NCBI RefSeq assembly: GCF_027533645.1
Contig: NZ_JAQAGY010000026.1
Location: 1-64,000 of the forward strand
Direction of reading: 5' to 3'
Source of the DNA: Paenibacillus caseinilyticus
GTDB taxonomy: Bacteria; Bacillota; Bacilli; Paenibacillales; NBRC-103111
Length of the DNA stretch: 64,000 nucleotides
In this document: in pieces, positions 34,917 to 43,498 of the stretch
Numbering within the stretch: position 1 is the stretch's first letter
Layout: each line of letters begins with the position of its first letter
Position numbers and translations under genes: made by a program
The notes under the pieces: model-generated
Databases searched by the model: none
What the model saw: only the letters and a program-made list of their open reading frames with translations
Told to the model about the DNA's origin: nothing

Positions 34917-35984
34917 ATGAATCGTAAATTGTACCGCAGCCGCACCAACGCCGCCATTGCCGTACTGCTCACCGCCTGCTTGGTACTGGCGGGCTGCGGC
35001 AAAGGGCAGGCTGACACGGCCAGTGCCGGGGCCGCTCCTGCCGGCGGCCAGCCCGAAGTGCTCGAGCTTCGCTACCAAGGCTCGCCGGGAACGGTCTCTC
35101 TGCCGGAACTGGCGGAGGACCTTGGGTATCTCGCTCCGCTGAAGCTGAAGTGGATCGGCAATACGACGAGCGGTCCGCAGAGCATCCAGGCGGCGACCAC
35201 GGGCGATACCGACTTCGGGGGCGCCTTCAACGGAGCCATCGTCAAACTGCTCGCAGCCAAGGCGCCGATCACGGCCTTATTCGGATACTACGGTGAAGAT
35301 GCCAAAACTTACAACGGATACTATGTGCTCGAGGATAGTCCGATCAAGGGGCCCAAGGATCTGGTGGGCAAGCAGATCGCGATGAATACGCTCGGGGCCC
35401 ACCACGAATTCATGGTGAAGGAATATCTGCACCGGGCGGGTCTGACCAATGAGGAGATCAAGCAGGTCACCCTGCTCGCCATCCCGCCGGCCAACGGGGA
35501 ACAGGTGCTGCGCCAGAAGCAGGTCGAGGTGAGCACGCTTGGAGGCATCTATCAGGACAAGGCGCTCGAGCGGGGCGGCCTCCGGCCGGTGTTCACGGAT
35601 CTCGAGCTGTTCGGCGAGTTCACGGCGGGCAGCATCGTCATGACGAACAAATTCATCAAGAACAACCCGAATACGACGAAGCAATTCGTCGAGGGGGTGG
35701 CCAAAGCGATCGAATGGTCGAGAACGACGCCGAGGGAAGAGGTCATTGCCCGGATGGAGAAGATCGCCAAGGACCGCGGACGCAGCGAGGATACCTCCAA
35801 TATCAAGTACTGGAAGAGCTGGGGCATAGCCGGCAAGGGCGGGCTCATCGCCGAGAAGGAATTCCAGGTATGGATCGACTGGCTCGTGAAGGACGGCCAG
35901 ATCAAGGAAGGGCAAGTTAAAGCATCCGATATGTATACGAACCGGTTCAATCCGTTCCAGGAGGAAGGGAAAACCGCCAAATAG
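34917..35984 (+). CDS. SsuA/TauA-like ABC transporter substrate-binding lipoprotein
   Basis: 355 aa. The signal peptide ends in lipobox LAGC. The mature part is an NMT1/SsuA-type fold (LRYQGSPGTVSLPELAEDLGYL, IQAATTGDTDFGGAFNGAIVKLLAAKAPI, KGPKDLVGKQIAMNTLGAHHEFMVKEYL). Binding proteins of this kind carry aliphatic sulfonates, taurine, nitrate or related anions. With the flavin monooxygenase at the operon end, a sulfonated or sulfur-containing organic ligand is most likely. Confidence 0.88.
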   Translation: MNRKLYRSRTNAAIAVLLTACLVLAGCGKGQADTASAGAAPAGGQPEVLELRYQGSPGTVSLPELAEDLGYLAPLKLKWIGNTTSGPQSIQAATTGDTDFGGAFNGAIVKLLAAKAPITALFGYYGEDAKTYNGYYVLEDSPIKGPKDLVGKQIAMNTLGAHHEFMVKEYLHRAGLTNEEIKQVTLLAIPPANGEQVLRQKQVEVSTLGGIYQDKALERGGLRPVFTDLELFGEFTAGSIVMTNKFIKNNPNTTKQFVEGVAKAIEWSRTTPREEVIARMEKIAKDRGRSEDTSNIKYWKSWGIAGKGGLIAEKEFQVWIDWLVKDGQIKEGQVKASDMYTNRFNPFQEEGKTAK

Positions 35985-36052
35985 CCCCGGCCGTTAAGGC
36001 CATGCCGCCGAAGATTCATATCCCAAGTTACCGATAACGGAGGTGCCGGACC

Positions 36053-36892
36053 ATGAGTGTGAAGATCAGCATCAGCCAGGTCAACAAGGTGTTTCAGGTA
36101 AGCCGGACGGAAGAATTCACGGCTCTGCAGGACATTAATCTGGACGTAGGGACAGGTGAATTCATGGTTCTCGTGGGTCCGAGCGGCTGCGGCAAATCCA
36201 CGCTGCTCGACCTGCTCGGCGGCTTGACCAAGCCTACGTCGGGCCGCATCCTGCTCGACGGCCGTCCGATTACCGGGCCGGGTCTCGACCGGGGGATCGT
36301 ATTCCAGCAGTACGCCCTCTTCCCATGGAAGACGGCCAAGGGCAATATCGAATTCGGCCTGGAAGCCAAAGGGGTGCCGAAGAAGGAACGGGAAGAGATC
36401 GCCCGAACTTATTTGTCCCTGGTCGGACTGACGGGCTTCGAGGACCGGTATCCCCACGAGCTCTCCGGAGGGATGAAGCAGCGCGTAGCGATCGCGCGCA
36501 GTCTTGCTTATGACCCTGAAGTGCTGCTGATGGATGAGCCCTTCGCCGCCCTCGATGCGCAGACCCGCGAGACGCTGCAGAGCGAGCTGCTCCGGATCTG
36601 GGAGAAGACGAAGAAGACGATCGTGTTCATCACCCACGGCATCGATGAAGCGGTGTATCTCGGCCAGCGGGTAGCTGTCATGACCTCCCGCCCGGGGCGG
36701 ATCAAGCAGATCGTGGACATCCCGCTGGAATCGCGTTCGAGCGAAGAAGACCTGCGGAGCGACCCGGATTTCATCCGGACCCGCCACGAGGTGTGGAGCC
36801 TTCTGAAGGAAGAAGTATTGAGAGCGCAGGAATACGAGAAGAACAAGGCCCGCATCAAGCAGTCGAAGAAAGGGGTGGCTCTCCATGGCTAG
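36053..36892 (+). CDS. SsuB/TauB-like ABC transporter ATP-binding protein
   Basis: 279 aa with Walker [11 protein letters not shown]-loop QQYALFPW, signature LSGGMKQR, Walker B VLLMDEPF and switch His in FITHGIDEA. The start at 36053 follows CGGAGGTG. It overlaps the permease gene by 8 nt. It energises uptake of the ligand bound by the preceding gene product. Confidence 0.92.
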   Translation: MSVKISISQVNKVFQVSRTEEFTALQDINLDVGTGEFMVLVGPSGCGKSTLLDLLGGLTKPTSGRILLDGRPITGPGLDRGIVFQQYALFPWKTAKGNIEFGLEAKGVPKKEREEIARTYLSLVGLTGFEDRYPHELSGGMKQRVAIARSLAYDPEVLLMDEPFAALDAQTRETLQSELLRIWEKTKKTIVFITHGIDEAVYLGQRVAVMTSRPGRIKQIVDIPLESRSSEEDLRSDPDFIRTRHEVWSLLKEEVLRAQEYEKNKARIKQSKKGVALHG

Positions 36893-37712
36893 TATCGGCG
36901 AATCCGTAGCGATCGGCAGAAGCGCCAAGCCGGTTACGTTCAAACTCTCGTCCGTCTTCCGCTCTCTGGAGAAGTGGGTTGCGGTTGTCGTCTTCCTGGC
37001 CCTCTGGGAAGTGTTCCCGCGGCTGGGGCTTGTGGATACGACGTTCCTTCCGCCATTCTCCGAAATCGTCAGCGCCTGGTGGGCCTTGGCCGCCTCCGGC
37101 GAGCTCTACAGCCACGTGGAGGCGAGTCTGATCCGGTCGCTGACCGGCTACTCGCTGGCCCTGCTCTATGCCATTCCGCTCGGCATCGCGATCGGATGGT
37201 ATAAGCGGTTCGCGGATATCATCAATCCGCTGCTCGAGACGATGCGCAACACCGCCGCCCTGGCGCTGCTGCCGGTGTTCATCCTGCTGCTCGGCATCGG
37301 CGAAGCCTCGAAGATTGCGCTGGTGATCTACGCATGCTCTTGGCCGATCCTGCTCAACACGATCTCGGGCGTCAAGCACGTGGATCCGCTGCTGATCCGC
37401 TCCGCCCAGTCCATGGGACTGTCGAATGTCCAGCTGTTCCGCAAGGTCATTCTGCCTGCGGCGATTCCGACGATCTTCGTCGGGGTGCGGCTTGCCGGAG
37501 CCTCGTCGATCCTCGTGCTGGTGGCAGCCGAGATGATCGGGGCGAAGGCCGGACTCGGCTATCTCATCACCTACACCCAGTACAGCTTCATGATTCCGCA
37601 GATGTATGCGGGCATCCTTACGATCTCCGCCATCGGCTTCCTGTTCAACTTCGGGCTGGTGAAGCTGGAGAGACGGTTCACTTCATGGAAGACGACGCAG
37701 GGCCGGGAGTAG
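36885..37712 (+). CDS. SsuC/TauC-like ABC transporter permease
   Basis: 275 aa with about six membrane helices and the binding-protein-dependent transport EAA loop ([25 protein letters not shown]). AGGGGTGG upstream lies inside the ATPase gene. The arrangement SBP-ATPase-permease-monooxygenase is typical for sulfonate or related organosulfur uptake operons. Confidence 0.92.
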   Translation: MASIGESVAIGRSAKPVTFKLSSVFRSLEKWVAVVVFLALWEVFPRLGLVDTTFLPPFSEIVSAWWALAASGELYSHVEASLIRSLTGYSLALLYAIPLGIAIGWYKRFADIINPLLETMRNTAALALLPVFILLLGIGEASKIALVIYACSWPILLNTISGVKHVDPLLIRSAQSMGLSNVQLFRKVILPAAIPTIFVGVRLAGASSILVLVAAEMIGAKAGLGYLITYTQYSFMIPQMYAGILTISAIGFLFNFGLVKLERRFTSWKTTQGRE

Positions 37713-37758
37713 AGGCGGATTTTTCGAAACTAATGAGCAGACAAAGGGGATAACGGAT

Positions 37759-39126
37759 ATGGCTATAACACAGCGGCAGATGAAACTCGGTGCGTTCTTC
37801 ATGATTCCGGGCCACCACGTGGCGGCTTGGAGACATCCGGAGGCGGAGGCGCAGGGCGTCCTGGACTTCAAGTTCTACAAGAAGCTCGCCCAGACGGCGG
37901 AGCGCGGCAAGTTCGATATGGTGTTCCTCGCGGACGGTCTGGCGGTCTGGGACCGGTTCGGCACAGGAATCTCGCATACGGTCAATGCGCGTCCGGAGCC
38001 GCTGACGCTGTTGTCGGCCCTCTCGGCGGTGACCGAGCGGATCGGGCTGGCGGCCACGGTCTCGACCACGTATAACGAACCATTCCATGTGGCGCGCAAA
38101 TTCGCATCGCTCGATCATCTCAGCGGCGGCCGGGCCGCTTGGAACGTCGTGACCTCGAGCGGGGAGAATGAAGCTTACAACTTCAGCCGGGAGACGCACC
38201 TGCTTCATGAGAAGCGGTATGAACGGGCGCGGGAATTCGTAGACGTCGTCCGGGCCCTATGGGACAGCTGGGAGGACGGGGCGCTGCTGATCGACAAGGA
38301 ATCGGGTCTCTTCGCGGATAAGCACAAGGTCCACTATGTGAACCACCAAGGCGCGGAATTCTCCGTCAAAGGGCCCCTGAATATCGCGCGTCCGCCGCAA
38401 GGCCATCCGGTCGTCATCCAGGCGGGATCTTCCGAGGCGGGCAAGGAGCTTGCGGCAGAGACGGCGGAGGTCATCTTCACCGCCTGGCAGACGCTGGAGG
38501 AGGCGCAGAAGTTCTATTCGAACGTGAAGGGACGGATGCTCCAGTACGGCCGCACGCCGGACGAACTGAAGATCATGCCGGGCGTCTTCCCGATTATCGG
38601 CCGCACACGCGCCGAAGCGGAAGCGAAGGCGGAGCAGCTCAAAGAACTGATCCACCCGACTGCGGGCGTAGGCCTGCTCTCGGCGCTGATCTCCTACGAC
38701 CTGTCGCCGTACCCGGTAGACGGTCCGCTGCCGGAACTCCCGGATATCCGGGATATCAACGGAGGCAAAAGCCGCTTCCAGCTCCTGAAGGATCTCGCGG
38801 ACCGCGAGGGGCTTACGATCCGCGGGCTGTACCAGCGGATCGCGGGCGCCAGAGGGCACCGGGAGATCCTCGGCACCCCGGTGGAGATCGCGGACCAGCT
38901 CGAGGAGTGGTTCGTGAACGGGGCGGCGGATGGGTTCAACATCATGCCGCCGACGCTGCCGGGCGGACTCGACGATTTCGTCGAGCTCGTCATCCCCGAG
39001 CTGCAGCGCCGGGGCCTCTTCCGCACCGAGTACGAGGGGGAGACCCTCCGGGAGAACCTCGGCCTCGCCCGTCCTGCCAGCCGCTTCGGCGCGTCCCCCG
39101 CTGTACCGCAGTCGCAGACCTCGTAA
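37759..39126 (+). CDS. NtaA/SnaA/DszA-type flavin-dependent monooxygenase
   Basis: 455 aa of the bacterial-luciferase-like superfamily, long subtype: AWRHPEAEAQGVLDFKFYKKLAQTAERGKFDMVFLAD, the TTYNEPFHVARKFASLDHLSGGRAAWNVVTS segment, and VIQAGSSEAGKELAAETAEVIF. These enzymes use reduced FMN from a separate reductase and O2 to cleave substrates such as nitrilotriacetate, dibenzothiophene sulfone or other organosulfur compounds. It is the last gene of the transporter operon and is followed by a terminator. The substrate cannot be named from sequence; sulfur scavenging is the best reading. Confidence 0.92.
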   Translation: MAITQRQMKLGAFFMIPGHHVAAWRHPEAEAQGVLDFKFYKKLAQTAERGKFDMVFLADGLAVWDRFGTGISHTVNARPEPLTLLSALSAVTERIGLAATVSTTYNEPFHVARKFASLDHLSGGRAAWNVVTSSGENEAYNFSRETHLLHEKRYERAREFVDVVRALWDSWEDGALLIDKESGLFADKHKVHYVNHQGAEFSVKGPLNIARPPQGHPVVIQAGSSEAGKELAAETAEVIFTAWQTLEEAQKFYSNVKGRMLQYGRTPDELKIMPGVFPIIGRTRAEAEAKAEQLKELIHPTAGVGLLSALISYDLSPYPVDGPLPELPDIRDINGGKSRFQLLKDLADREGLTIRGLYQRIAGARGHREILGTPVEIADQLEEWFVNGAADGFNIMPPTLPGGLDDFVELVIPELQRRGLFRTEYEGETLRENLGLARPASRFGASPAVPQSQTS

Positions 39127-39173
39127 GGTTCCCCGCACGACCGCGCCACACCCCCCGCAAGTTTCAAAAGAGA

Positions 39174-39204
39174 CTGCAGCCTCCCCCGGGCTGCGGTTTT
39201 TTAT
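39174..39204 (+). terminator. Terminator of the transporter/monooxygenase operon
   Basis: CTGCAGCC pairs with GGCTGCGG, with one wobble, followed by TTTTTTATTTT. Confidence 0.85.
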
Positions 39205-39312
39205 TTTAAGACGTATGCACCTTCCGGCAAGCTGCTTAGTCGGCTCTGCAACATTTTTCCAGAATCTTGCGTCCAGAGCAGCAGTTGATTTACGAAAGGA
39301 GAGGGTGGTCTC

Positions 39313-39942
39313 ATGATCAAAAGGTGGATTCCCCTGCTGGCCGTCTGCTGTGTCCTGACGGCGCCTGCGGCGCTCGCGGACAGCTCGGTGGCCGTGCACA
39401 TAGGAACCGAGAGTCTGCCCGTAGACGCCATGCCCCGGATGGAGGACGGAGCGGTGAGGGTGAATCTGCGGGGGCTGGCCGAGGCGCTGGATGCCCGGGT
39501 TCAGTGGGATGCGGAGCACCGGGCTGTGGAGGTCAACCGTCCGGACGATGCGCTTCAGCGGCAGCGCATCGCGCTGCTGGAGGAAGCGCTGGCTGCGGGC
39601 ACGGCTCAGGAAGCGGCCCAGCGGTATCTGGACGGCCTCAGGGAGCGCAACGGCGCCAAGCAGTACGCGGTGCTGTCCGCAGAGCTGAAGCGCGAACGCC
39701 GGGCCGGTCTGGAGGCGGCCGGCTGGCGTACGGGAAGCTCGAGTCCGTGGTGGGAGTCCTATACAGCGGAGGACGGGCGGCAGCGGCCGGATGGAACATG
39801 GGAGTTCGCGACCCGCGGTGTGCTGACCGACTCTACCGGATCGAGGGACGAGCGGGAAGGAACGCTGCTGGTGAAGGAAGAAGAGGGGCGCTTTGTGATC
39901 GTGGATGACGGGGTTAAGGGACAGGAGCCGGGTCAAGAATAG
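39313..39942 (+). CDS. Secreted protein with copper-amine-oxidase-like N-terminal domain
   Basis: 209 aa. The ATG follows GAAAGGAGAGGG. The signal peptide is cleaved near ALA-DSS. Residues about 25-75 form one half of a copper-amine-oxidase N-terminal domain (VAVHIGTESLPVDAMPRMEDGAVRVNLRGLAEALDARVQWD), a non-catalytic surface module frequent in Paenibacillus. Residues 85-205 contain an Ala-rich helix (RYLDGLRERNGAKQYAVLS) and a beta-rich end of unknown role. It lies 45 bp before a small membrane-protein gene, so the two may be co-transcribed. Confidence 0.75.
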   Translation: MIKRWIPLLAVCCVLTAPAALADSSVAVHIGTESLPVDAMPRMEDGAVRVNLRGLAEALDARVQWDAEHRAVEVNRPDDALQRQRIALLEEALAAGTAQEAAQRYLDGLRERNGAKQYAVLSAELKRERRAGLEAAGWRTGSSSPWWESYTAEDGRQRPDGTWEFATRGVLTDSTGSRDEREGTLLVKEEEGRFVIVDDGVKGQEPGQE

Positions 39943-39987
39943 CAAGAGCAGGGCTTGTGTTAGGAGCTAGCGGGGAGGAATAAGGGA

Positions 39988-40521
39988 ATGAACAACCAAG
40001 CGAACGAATCCGGTCCGGCGGATCCATCGGACTTGCAGCATCTAACGGGTCCTTCGGCGCGCGCATTCAACCGGCGTTCCGGCATTCGTCTGCTCCTGGC
40101 GGGATTGTGCTCCACTTGTCTCGGAGGCCTGTATTTGCCGGAGTCGATCCTGTTCCTTGAGGGATGGTTTGATCTGTTCGGCGTGGAGGATGTTGCCGGA
40201 TTGTACCGGCGGATTCTGACCCCAAGCGGAGGGGCCGCCGCAGCCTTGGGTCTGCTGCTGATGCTCCCGGTACCGGCAGTGCGATGGCTCCGGCTTCCCC
40301 TGCTGCTCACGGGCCTGGCAGGGATGCTGGTCCTGCTCGCGGCTATGGTTCCAGCCGTCATCCTTGCGTTGCTGCAGGCCATGCTCCTTCACCTGCAGGC
40401 CCTGCCGTACCTGCTGCCCCATCTGCTTCTCGGTGTCCTGTCGGGCAGAGCGCTGTTTGCACTGCTCGATGAGGTCCGAGGCTTGTTCGCCGGCCGTCCC
40501 CCGCAGGAAGGGATTGGATGA
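39988..40521 (+). CDS. Small integral membrane protein, unknown function
   Basis: 177 aa. GGGGAGGAATAAGGG precedes the ATG. A hydrophilic N-terminal about 30 residues is followed by four strongly hydrophobic segments (about 33-55, 76-95, 100-130 and 130-155) rich in Leu and Ala. I recognise no family. It may share a transcript with the preceding secreted-protein gene; the queF promoter lies just downstream. Confidence 0.65.
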   Translation: MNNQANESGPADPSDLQHLTGPSARAFNRRSGIRLLLAGLCSTCLGGLYLPESILFLEGWFDLFGVEDVAGLYRRILTPSGGAAAALGLLLMLPVPAVRWLRLPLLLTGLAGMLVLLAAMVPAVILALLQAMLLHLQALPYLLPHLLLGVLSGRALFALLDEVRGLFAGRPPQEGIG

Positions 40522-40541
40522 AGCTTCCGCAGGGGCGGCCG

Positions 40542-40571
40542 TTTACGGCTCCCCGGGCTTTCCGGTATAAT
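40542..40571 (+). promoter_or_regulatory. Candidate queF promoter
   Basis: TATAAT at 40566-40571 with a weak TTTACG at 40542-40547, spacing 18 bp. No preQ1 riboswitch is seen in the short leader. Confidence 0.4.
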
Positions 40572-40604
40572 GATAGGGAAGCAAGAAGGAAGGGAGCCTA
40601 TCTC

Positions 40605-41099
40605 ATGGCCGGAAGAAAAGAAGACGAGCTCGACCTGACGCTGCTTGGCAGCGAACGCACGAAGTACCCGATGAACTACGCGCCGGAGATGCTGGAATCG
40701 TTCGATAACAAGCATCCGTACCGCGACTATTTTGTCAAATTCAACTGTCCGGAATTCACGAGCCTGTGCCCGATTACGGGCCAGCCGGATTTCGCGACGA
40801 TCTATATTTCGTATATCCCGGGCGAGAAAATGGTCGAGAGCAAGTCGCTGAAGTTGTACCTGTTCTCATTCCGCAACCACGGGGATTTCCATGAGGACTG
40901 CATGAACATTATCATGAACGACCTCATCAAGCTCATGGATCCGAAGTATATCGAGGTGTGGGGCAAGTTCACGCCGCGCGGCGGGATCTCCATCGATCCG
41001 TATTGCAACCACGGACGCCCGGGCACGAAGTATGAGGCTATGGCCGAACACCGGCTGCTGAACCACGATCTCTATCCGGAGAAAGTGGACAACCGCTAG
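40605..41099 (+). CDS. queF: NADPH-dependent 7-cyano-7-deazaguanine reductase QueF
   Basis: 164 aa, the short (unimodular) Bacillus type. ATG 40605 follows GAAGGAAGGGAG. The active site is intact: Cys55 ([10 protein letters not shown]), which forms the thioimide, and Asp62 (GQPDF). The family motif [20 protein letters not shown], which binds NADPH, is present. It reduces preQ0 to preQ1 in tRNA queuosine synthesis. queC, queD and queE are not in the window. Confidence 0.96.
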   Translation: MAGRKEDELDLTLLGSERTKYPMNYAPEMLESFDNKHPYRDYFVKFNCPEFTSLCPITGQPDFATIYISYIPGEKMVESKSLKLYLFSFRNHGDFHEDCMNIIMNDLIKLMDPKYIEVWGKFTPRGGISIDPYCNHGRPGTKYEAMAEHRLLNHDLYPEKVDNR

Positions 41100-41115
41100 A
41101 ATCCATCCGTATCAC

Positions 41116-41157
41116 GAACAGCCGCAGTTTCCGGTCCTACCGGAGCTGCGGCTGTTC
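41116..41157. terminator. Strong hairpin between queF and the convergent membrane-protein gene
   Basis: GAACAGCCGCAG pairs perfectly with CTGCGGCTGTTC, and an inner CCGGT/ACCGG pair extends the stem. The T run is lacking. It lies 17 bp after queF. Confidence 0.65.
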
Positions 41158-41277
41158 GCCGTGCCGTGAGATAGGCGGCTCGAATTAGCCTGCTGCATGG
41201 AGCGACGGCACACGCCGCGCTTTGTGCTGAAGCTGCGGCTCCGTTAGTCGCCTGGCCCTTGGGCCGCAGCACCGGCT

Positions 41278-42012
41278 TCACAGCTCCCTTGTGCGGACTC
41301 CGTCCGTTAGGACAATCCGGAGCGTGGGGGAACCGCCGAAGCTGCCCGTGTACGGAGGGCCCGCCGGAGGAACGGCCGTCTCAAAACGCACCGTAAGCTC
41401 CCTTTGGGTACGCGGCGGGATGGACAACGGCCAGTCGCTCTGCAGCGGCAGCCCCTCCAGGAAGGTGTACGGCTCTCCTGCAAAGACCGGCTTCCCGAAG
41501 GAAAGCCGGAAGGACGCGGGCGTCCGCCCGTGATTCTCGAAGACAAGCCGGCAGGTGCCCTGCAGACGGTCTGATACGGTCGTGTATTCGCAGCTGCTCT
41601 GCTCCTCGTGATATTCGAGTCCCATGATGCCCTGCGCGAATACGTATTGGTAGACGGTGAGGAGCCGCGGCGGTCCGGCTTGGCCGAGCATCAGGATGAT
41701 GACGAGGACCAGGCAGCCTTGACGGGGGAAGGCACGCATCAGCAGCACAACGCCGCTCCAAAAAAAGAGGATGCCGAAGAGCGCCGCGACATGGAACTGC
41801 GACCCTTCACCGCTCCCGGCGGGGACTCCCATGCTCTCAAGCCATACTTGTCCCAGCGGGGTACTGTTCGGATAGTCGATATTGGAGGCGAGGGAGAGCA
41901 GGATCAGGAGGCAGCCGAAGATGAAGTATAGGGGATGGGTGATGGGAGGTCCCTCCTTTTGGGGTGATTTGCAGCTTCCTTGAGGGGGCATTCGGTTCGT
42001 TAGGTGTTCCAC
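41278..42012 (-). CDS. Membrane-anchored protein, unknown function
   Basis: Up to 244 aa. GTG 42012 has no clear ribosome binding site. An excellent AAAAGGAGG lies inside the frame (minus strand, near 41953-41961) but no usual start codon follows it at the right distance, so the true start is uncertain. Three hydrophobic helices (about residues 28-45, 70-90 and 98-115) precede a C-terminal about 120-residue beta-rich domain that looks extracytoplasmic (CRLVFENHGRTPASFRLSFGKPVF...). The domain pattern suggests an Ig-like or transglutaminase-like accessory fold, but I cannot name a family. Confidence 0.6.
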   Translation of the reverse strand: MEHLTNRMPPQGSCKSPQKEGPPITHPLYFIFGCLLILLSLASNIDYPNSTPLGQVWLESMGVPAGSGEGSQFHVAALFGILFFWSGVVLLMRAFPRQGCLVLVIILMLGQAGPPRLLTVYQYVFAQGIMGLEYHEEQSSCEYTTVSDRLQGTCRLVFENHGRTPASFRLSFGKPVFAGEPYTFLEGLPLQSDWPLSIPPRTQRELTVRFETAVPPAGPPYTGSFGGSPTLRIVLTDGVRTREL

Positions 42013-42252
42013 TTTTGCTTGATTATATTGACGGGATCCCTCTGGATAAAGTTACAAATAAACTGAAATATGGAATCGAACAGATAGAGGGAACGGGACC
42101 GCTGGCCTTGGGAAAGCGCGGAAGGCGGTACAGCGATGCTTGGGCGGAGAATAGTCGGACGAGGAAAAGGGCCTGTTTGCCGGCCCCTTACCCCTTGGCA
42201 CAGAGCAGGCAAGCGGGCACAGGCCCAAAAAGTGTGTCAGTATAGCCACGCC

Positions 42253-42313
42253 CAACAGGCGATGCTTCCCATTCGGCAGCCGAAGCTGGTGGAATGGGGG
42301 CATCGCCTTGTTG
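42253..42313. other. Long imperfect hairpin in a gene-free stretch
   Basis: A 61-nt element: outer AGGCGATGC/GCATCGCCT, then CCCATTC/GAATGGG, then CAGC-CGAA-GCTG closing a tetraloop. The nested helices without a T run suggest a folded RNA or a palindromic DNA element rather than a plain terminator. Otherwise 42013-42481 shows no gene that I can support. Confidence 0.5.
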
Positions 42314-42481
42314 TCGAAATACGGTGCGGAAGGCTGGCCCGGGAAGCGGACGGGCCTTGCGGTTCGCGCAGGATGTGCCTTCCTGGAGTAGAGGAGGCCG
42401 GAAATGGCAGGAGCCTGCGGGGCAGCCCATGCGATCATGGCAGCGGCCGCTTCCAGCCGGTTGTGCCGTCCCTCTTCGAGC

Positions 42482-43498
42482 CTACCCCTGCTTCGTCAGA
42501 CCGACGAAGTACCAGCTGCCCTCGCGGATGATCGGCGAGACGGTGGCGACGTTGTATCCTTCTTCTTCGGCGTAGTCCGCGAGCTCCTGCTCCGTTGGGA
42601 ACGGATGCAGGTTGTTGTGCGCTGCCATGAAGGAGTTGAAGGCTGCTGAGAACTGCTGGCCGCCCGGAGCCATATACAGCGGAGTCACGAGAGCGATGGA
42701 GCCGTTGTCGCTGAGCAGCCGGCGTGCTTTGCGCAGCAGCTGCAGCCGGCGGCCGGGCTCGAAGTAGTGAAGAATATTGTTCATCAGAATGAGATCCACG
42801 GGTGAGGACGGGCCCGACCACTGCTCGATATCGGCATGCATGAGCTCGAGATTCGGCAGCGCTTCGGCCTTCGCCTTGCGGATGGCCTCCCGGGCCACCG
42901 CTTCGTTCGTCTCGATGCCGAGCAGCCGCAGGTCGCGGAAACGCCGGCCGAGCCGGATGAGGTAGCCGGCGTGCCCGCAGCCGATATCGAGCACGGAGCG
43001 GGCCGAATGGTCCTGGAGCCAGCCGGAGATCTTCGGATACGCCAGCTTCTCGAGCAGCGAGGACGTCTCGGCTACGGTCGACCCGTGCGTCTCCGTATGG
43101 AAGTCGAGCCGCTGCTTGGCTTCGAGCAGCCGGGGATACTGCAGGAGCGTCGGCATGTGCAGCTCCATCATCTCGCGGATGAGTGCCCCGACCGAGCTGT
43201 GTCGTCCCCCCTCCAGATACTCCAGCATCTCTCTCTTCGCGCAGACCCGCCCATCGGCCGAGCGCTTCAAGTGGCCGACGGCGACGCCGGCATCGACCCA
43301 CTTGGCGAGAAGGTCGGGATCGAGCCCGTACTTTCCGGCGACCACCGCCGGTAGCGCCCCGCGGCCGAACCGCTCGAACAGCCGCTCCGTGATGCCGACG
43401 TAGATATGCCAAGCCGGCAGGAAGCGGGCGTTGCTTTTCATCCACTTGCGGGCGAGCCATAAGGTTTTCCATTCCTGAAGCTTCTCCACTACGGTCAT
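42482..43498 (-). CDS. Class I SAM-dependent methyltransferase
   Basis: 338 aa from ATG 43498, which overlaps the preceding gene's stop by 4 nt. The N-terminal about 150 residues are helical, like the dimerisation/winged-helix domain of small-molecule O-methyltransferases. The Rossmann domain follows with motif I VLDIGCGHAGY, an acidic residue ending the second strand (LLGIETNEA), DLILMNNILHYF, and ALVTPLYM. Translational coupling to the FAD monooxygenase suggests hydroxylation followed by methylation of the same small molecule. The substrate is unknown. Confidence 0.88.
   Translation of the reverse strand: MTVVEKLQEWKTLWLARKWMKSNARFLPAWHIYVGITERLFERFGRGALPAVVAGKYGLDPDLLAKWVDAGVAVGHLKRSADGRVCAKREMLEYLEGGRHSSVGALIREMMELHMPTLLQYPRLLEAKQRLDFHTETHGSTVAETSSLLEKLAYPKISGWLQDHSARSVLDIGCGHAGYLIRLGRRFRDLRLLGIETNEAVAREAIRKAKAEALPNLELMHADIEQWSGPSSPVDLILMNNILHYFEPGRRLQLLRKARRLLSDNGSIALVTPLYMAPGGQQFSAAFNSFMAAHNNLHPFPTEQELADYAEEEGYNVATVSPIIREGSWYFVGLTKQG

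Noticed and set aside
41278-42012. Use of the excellent internal ribosome binding site as the true start of the membrane-protein gene
   Set aside because: No ATG, GTG or TTG follows it in frame at usable distance, only ATC, so I kept the upstream GTG with low confidence.
42052-42531. Open frames on both strands between the membrane-protein and methyltransferase genes
   Set aside because: No ribosome binding site and no domain-like sequence; they run through the nested hairpin.
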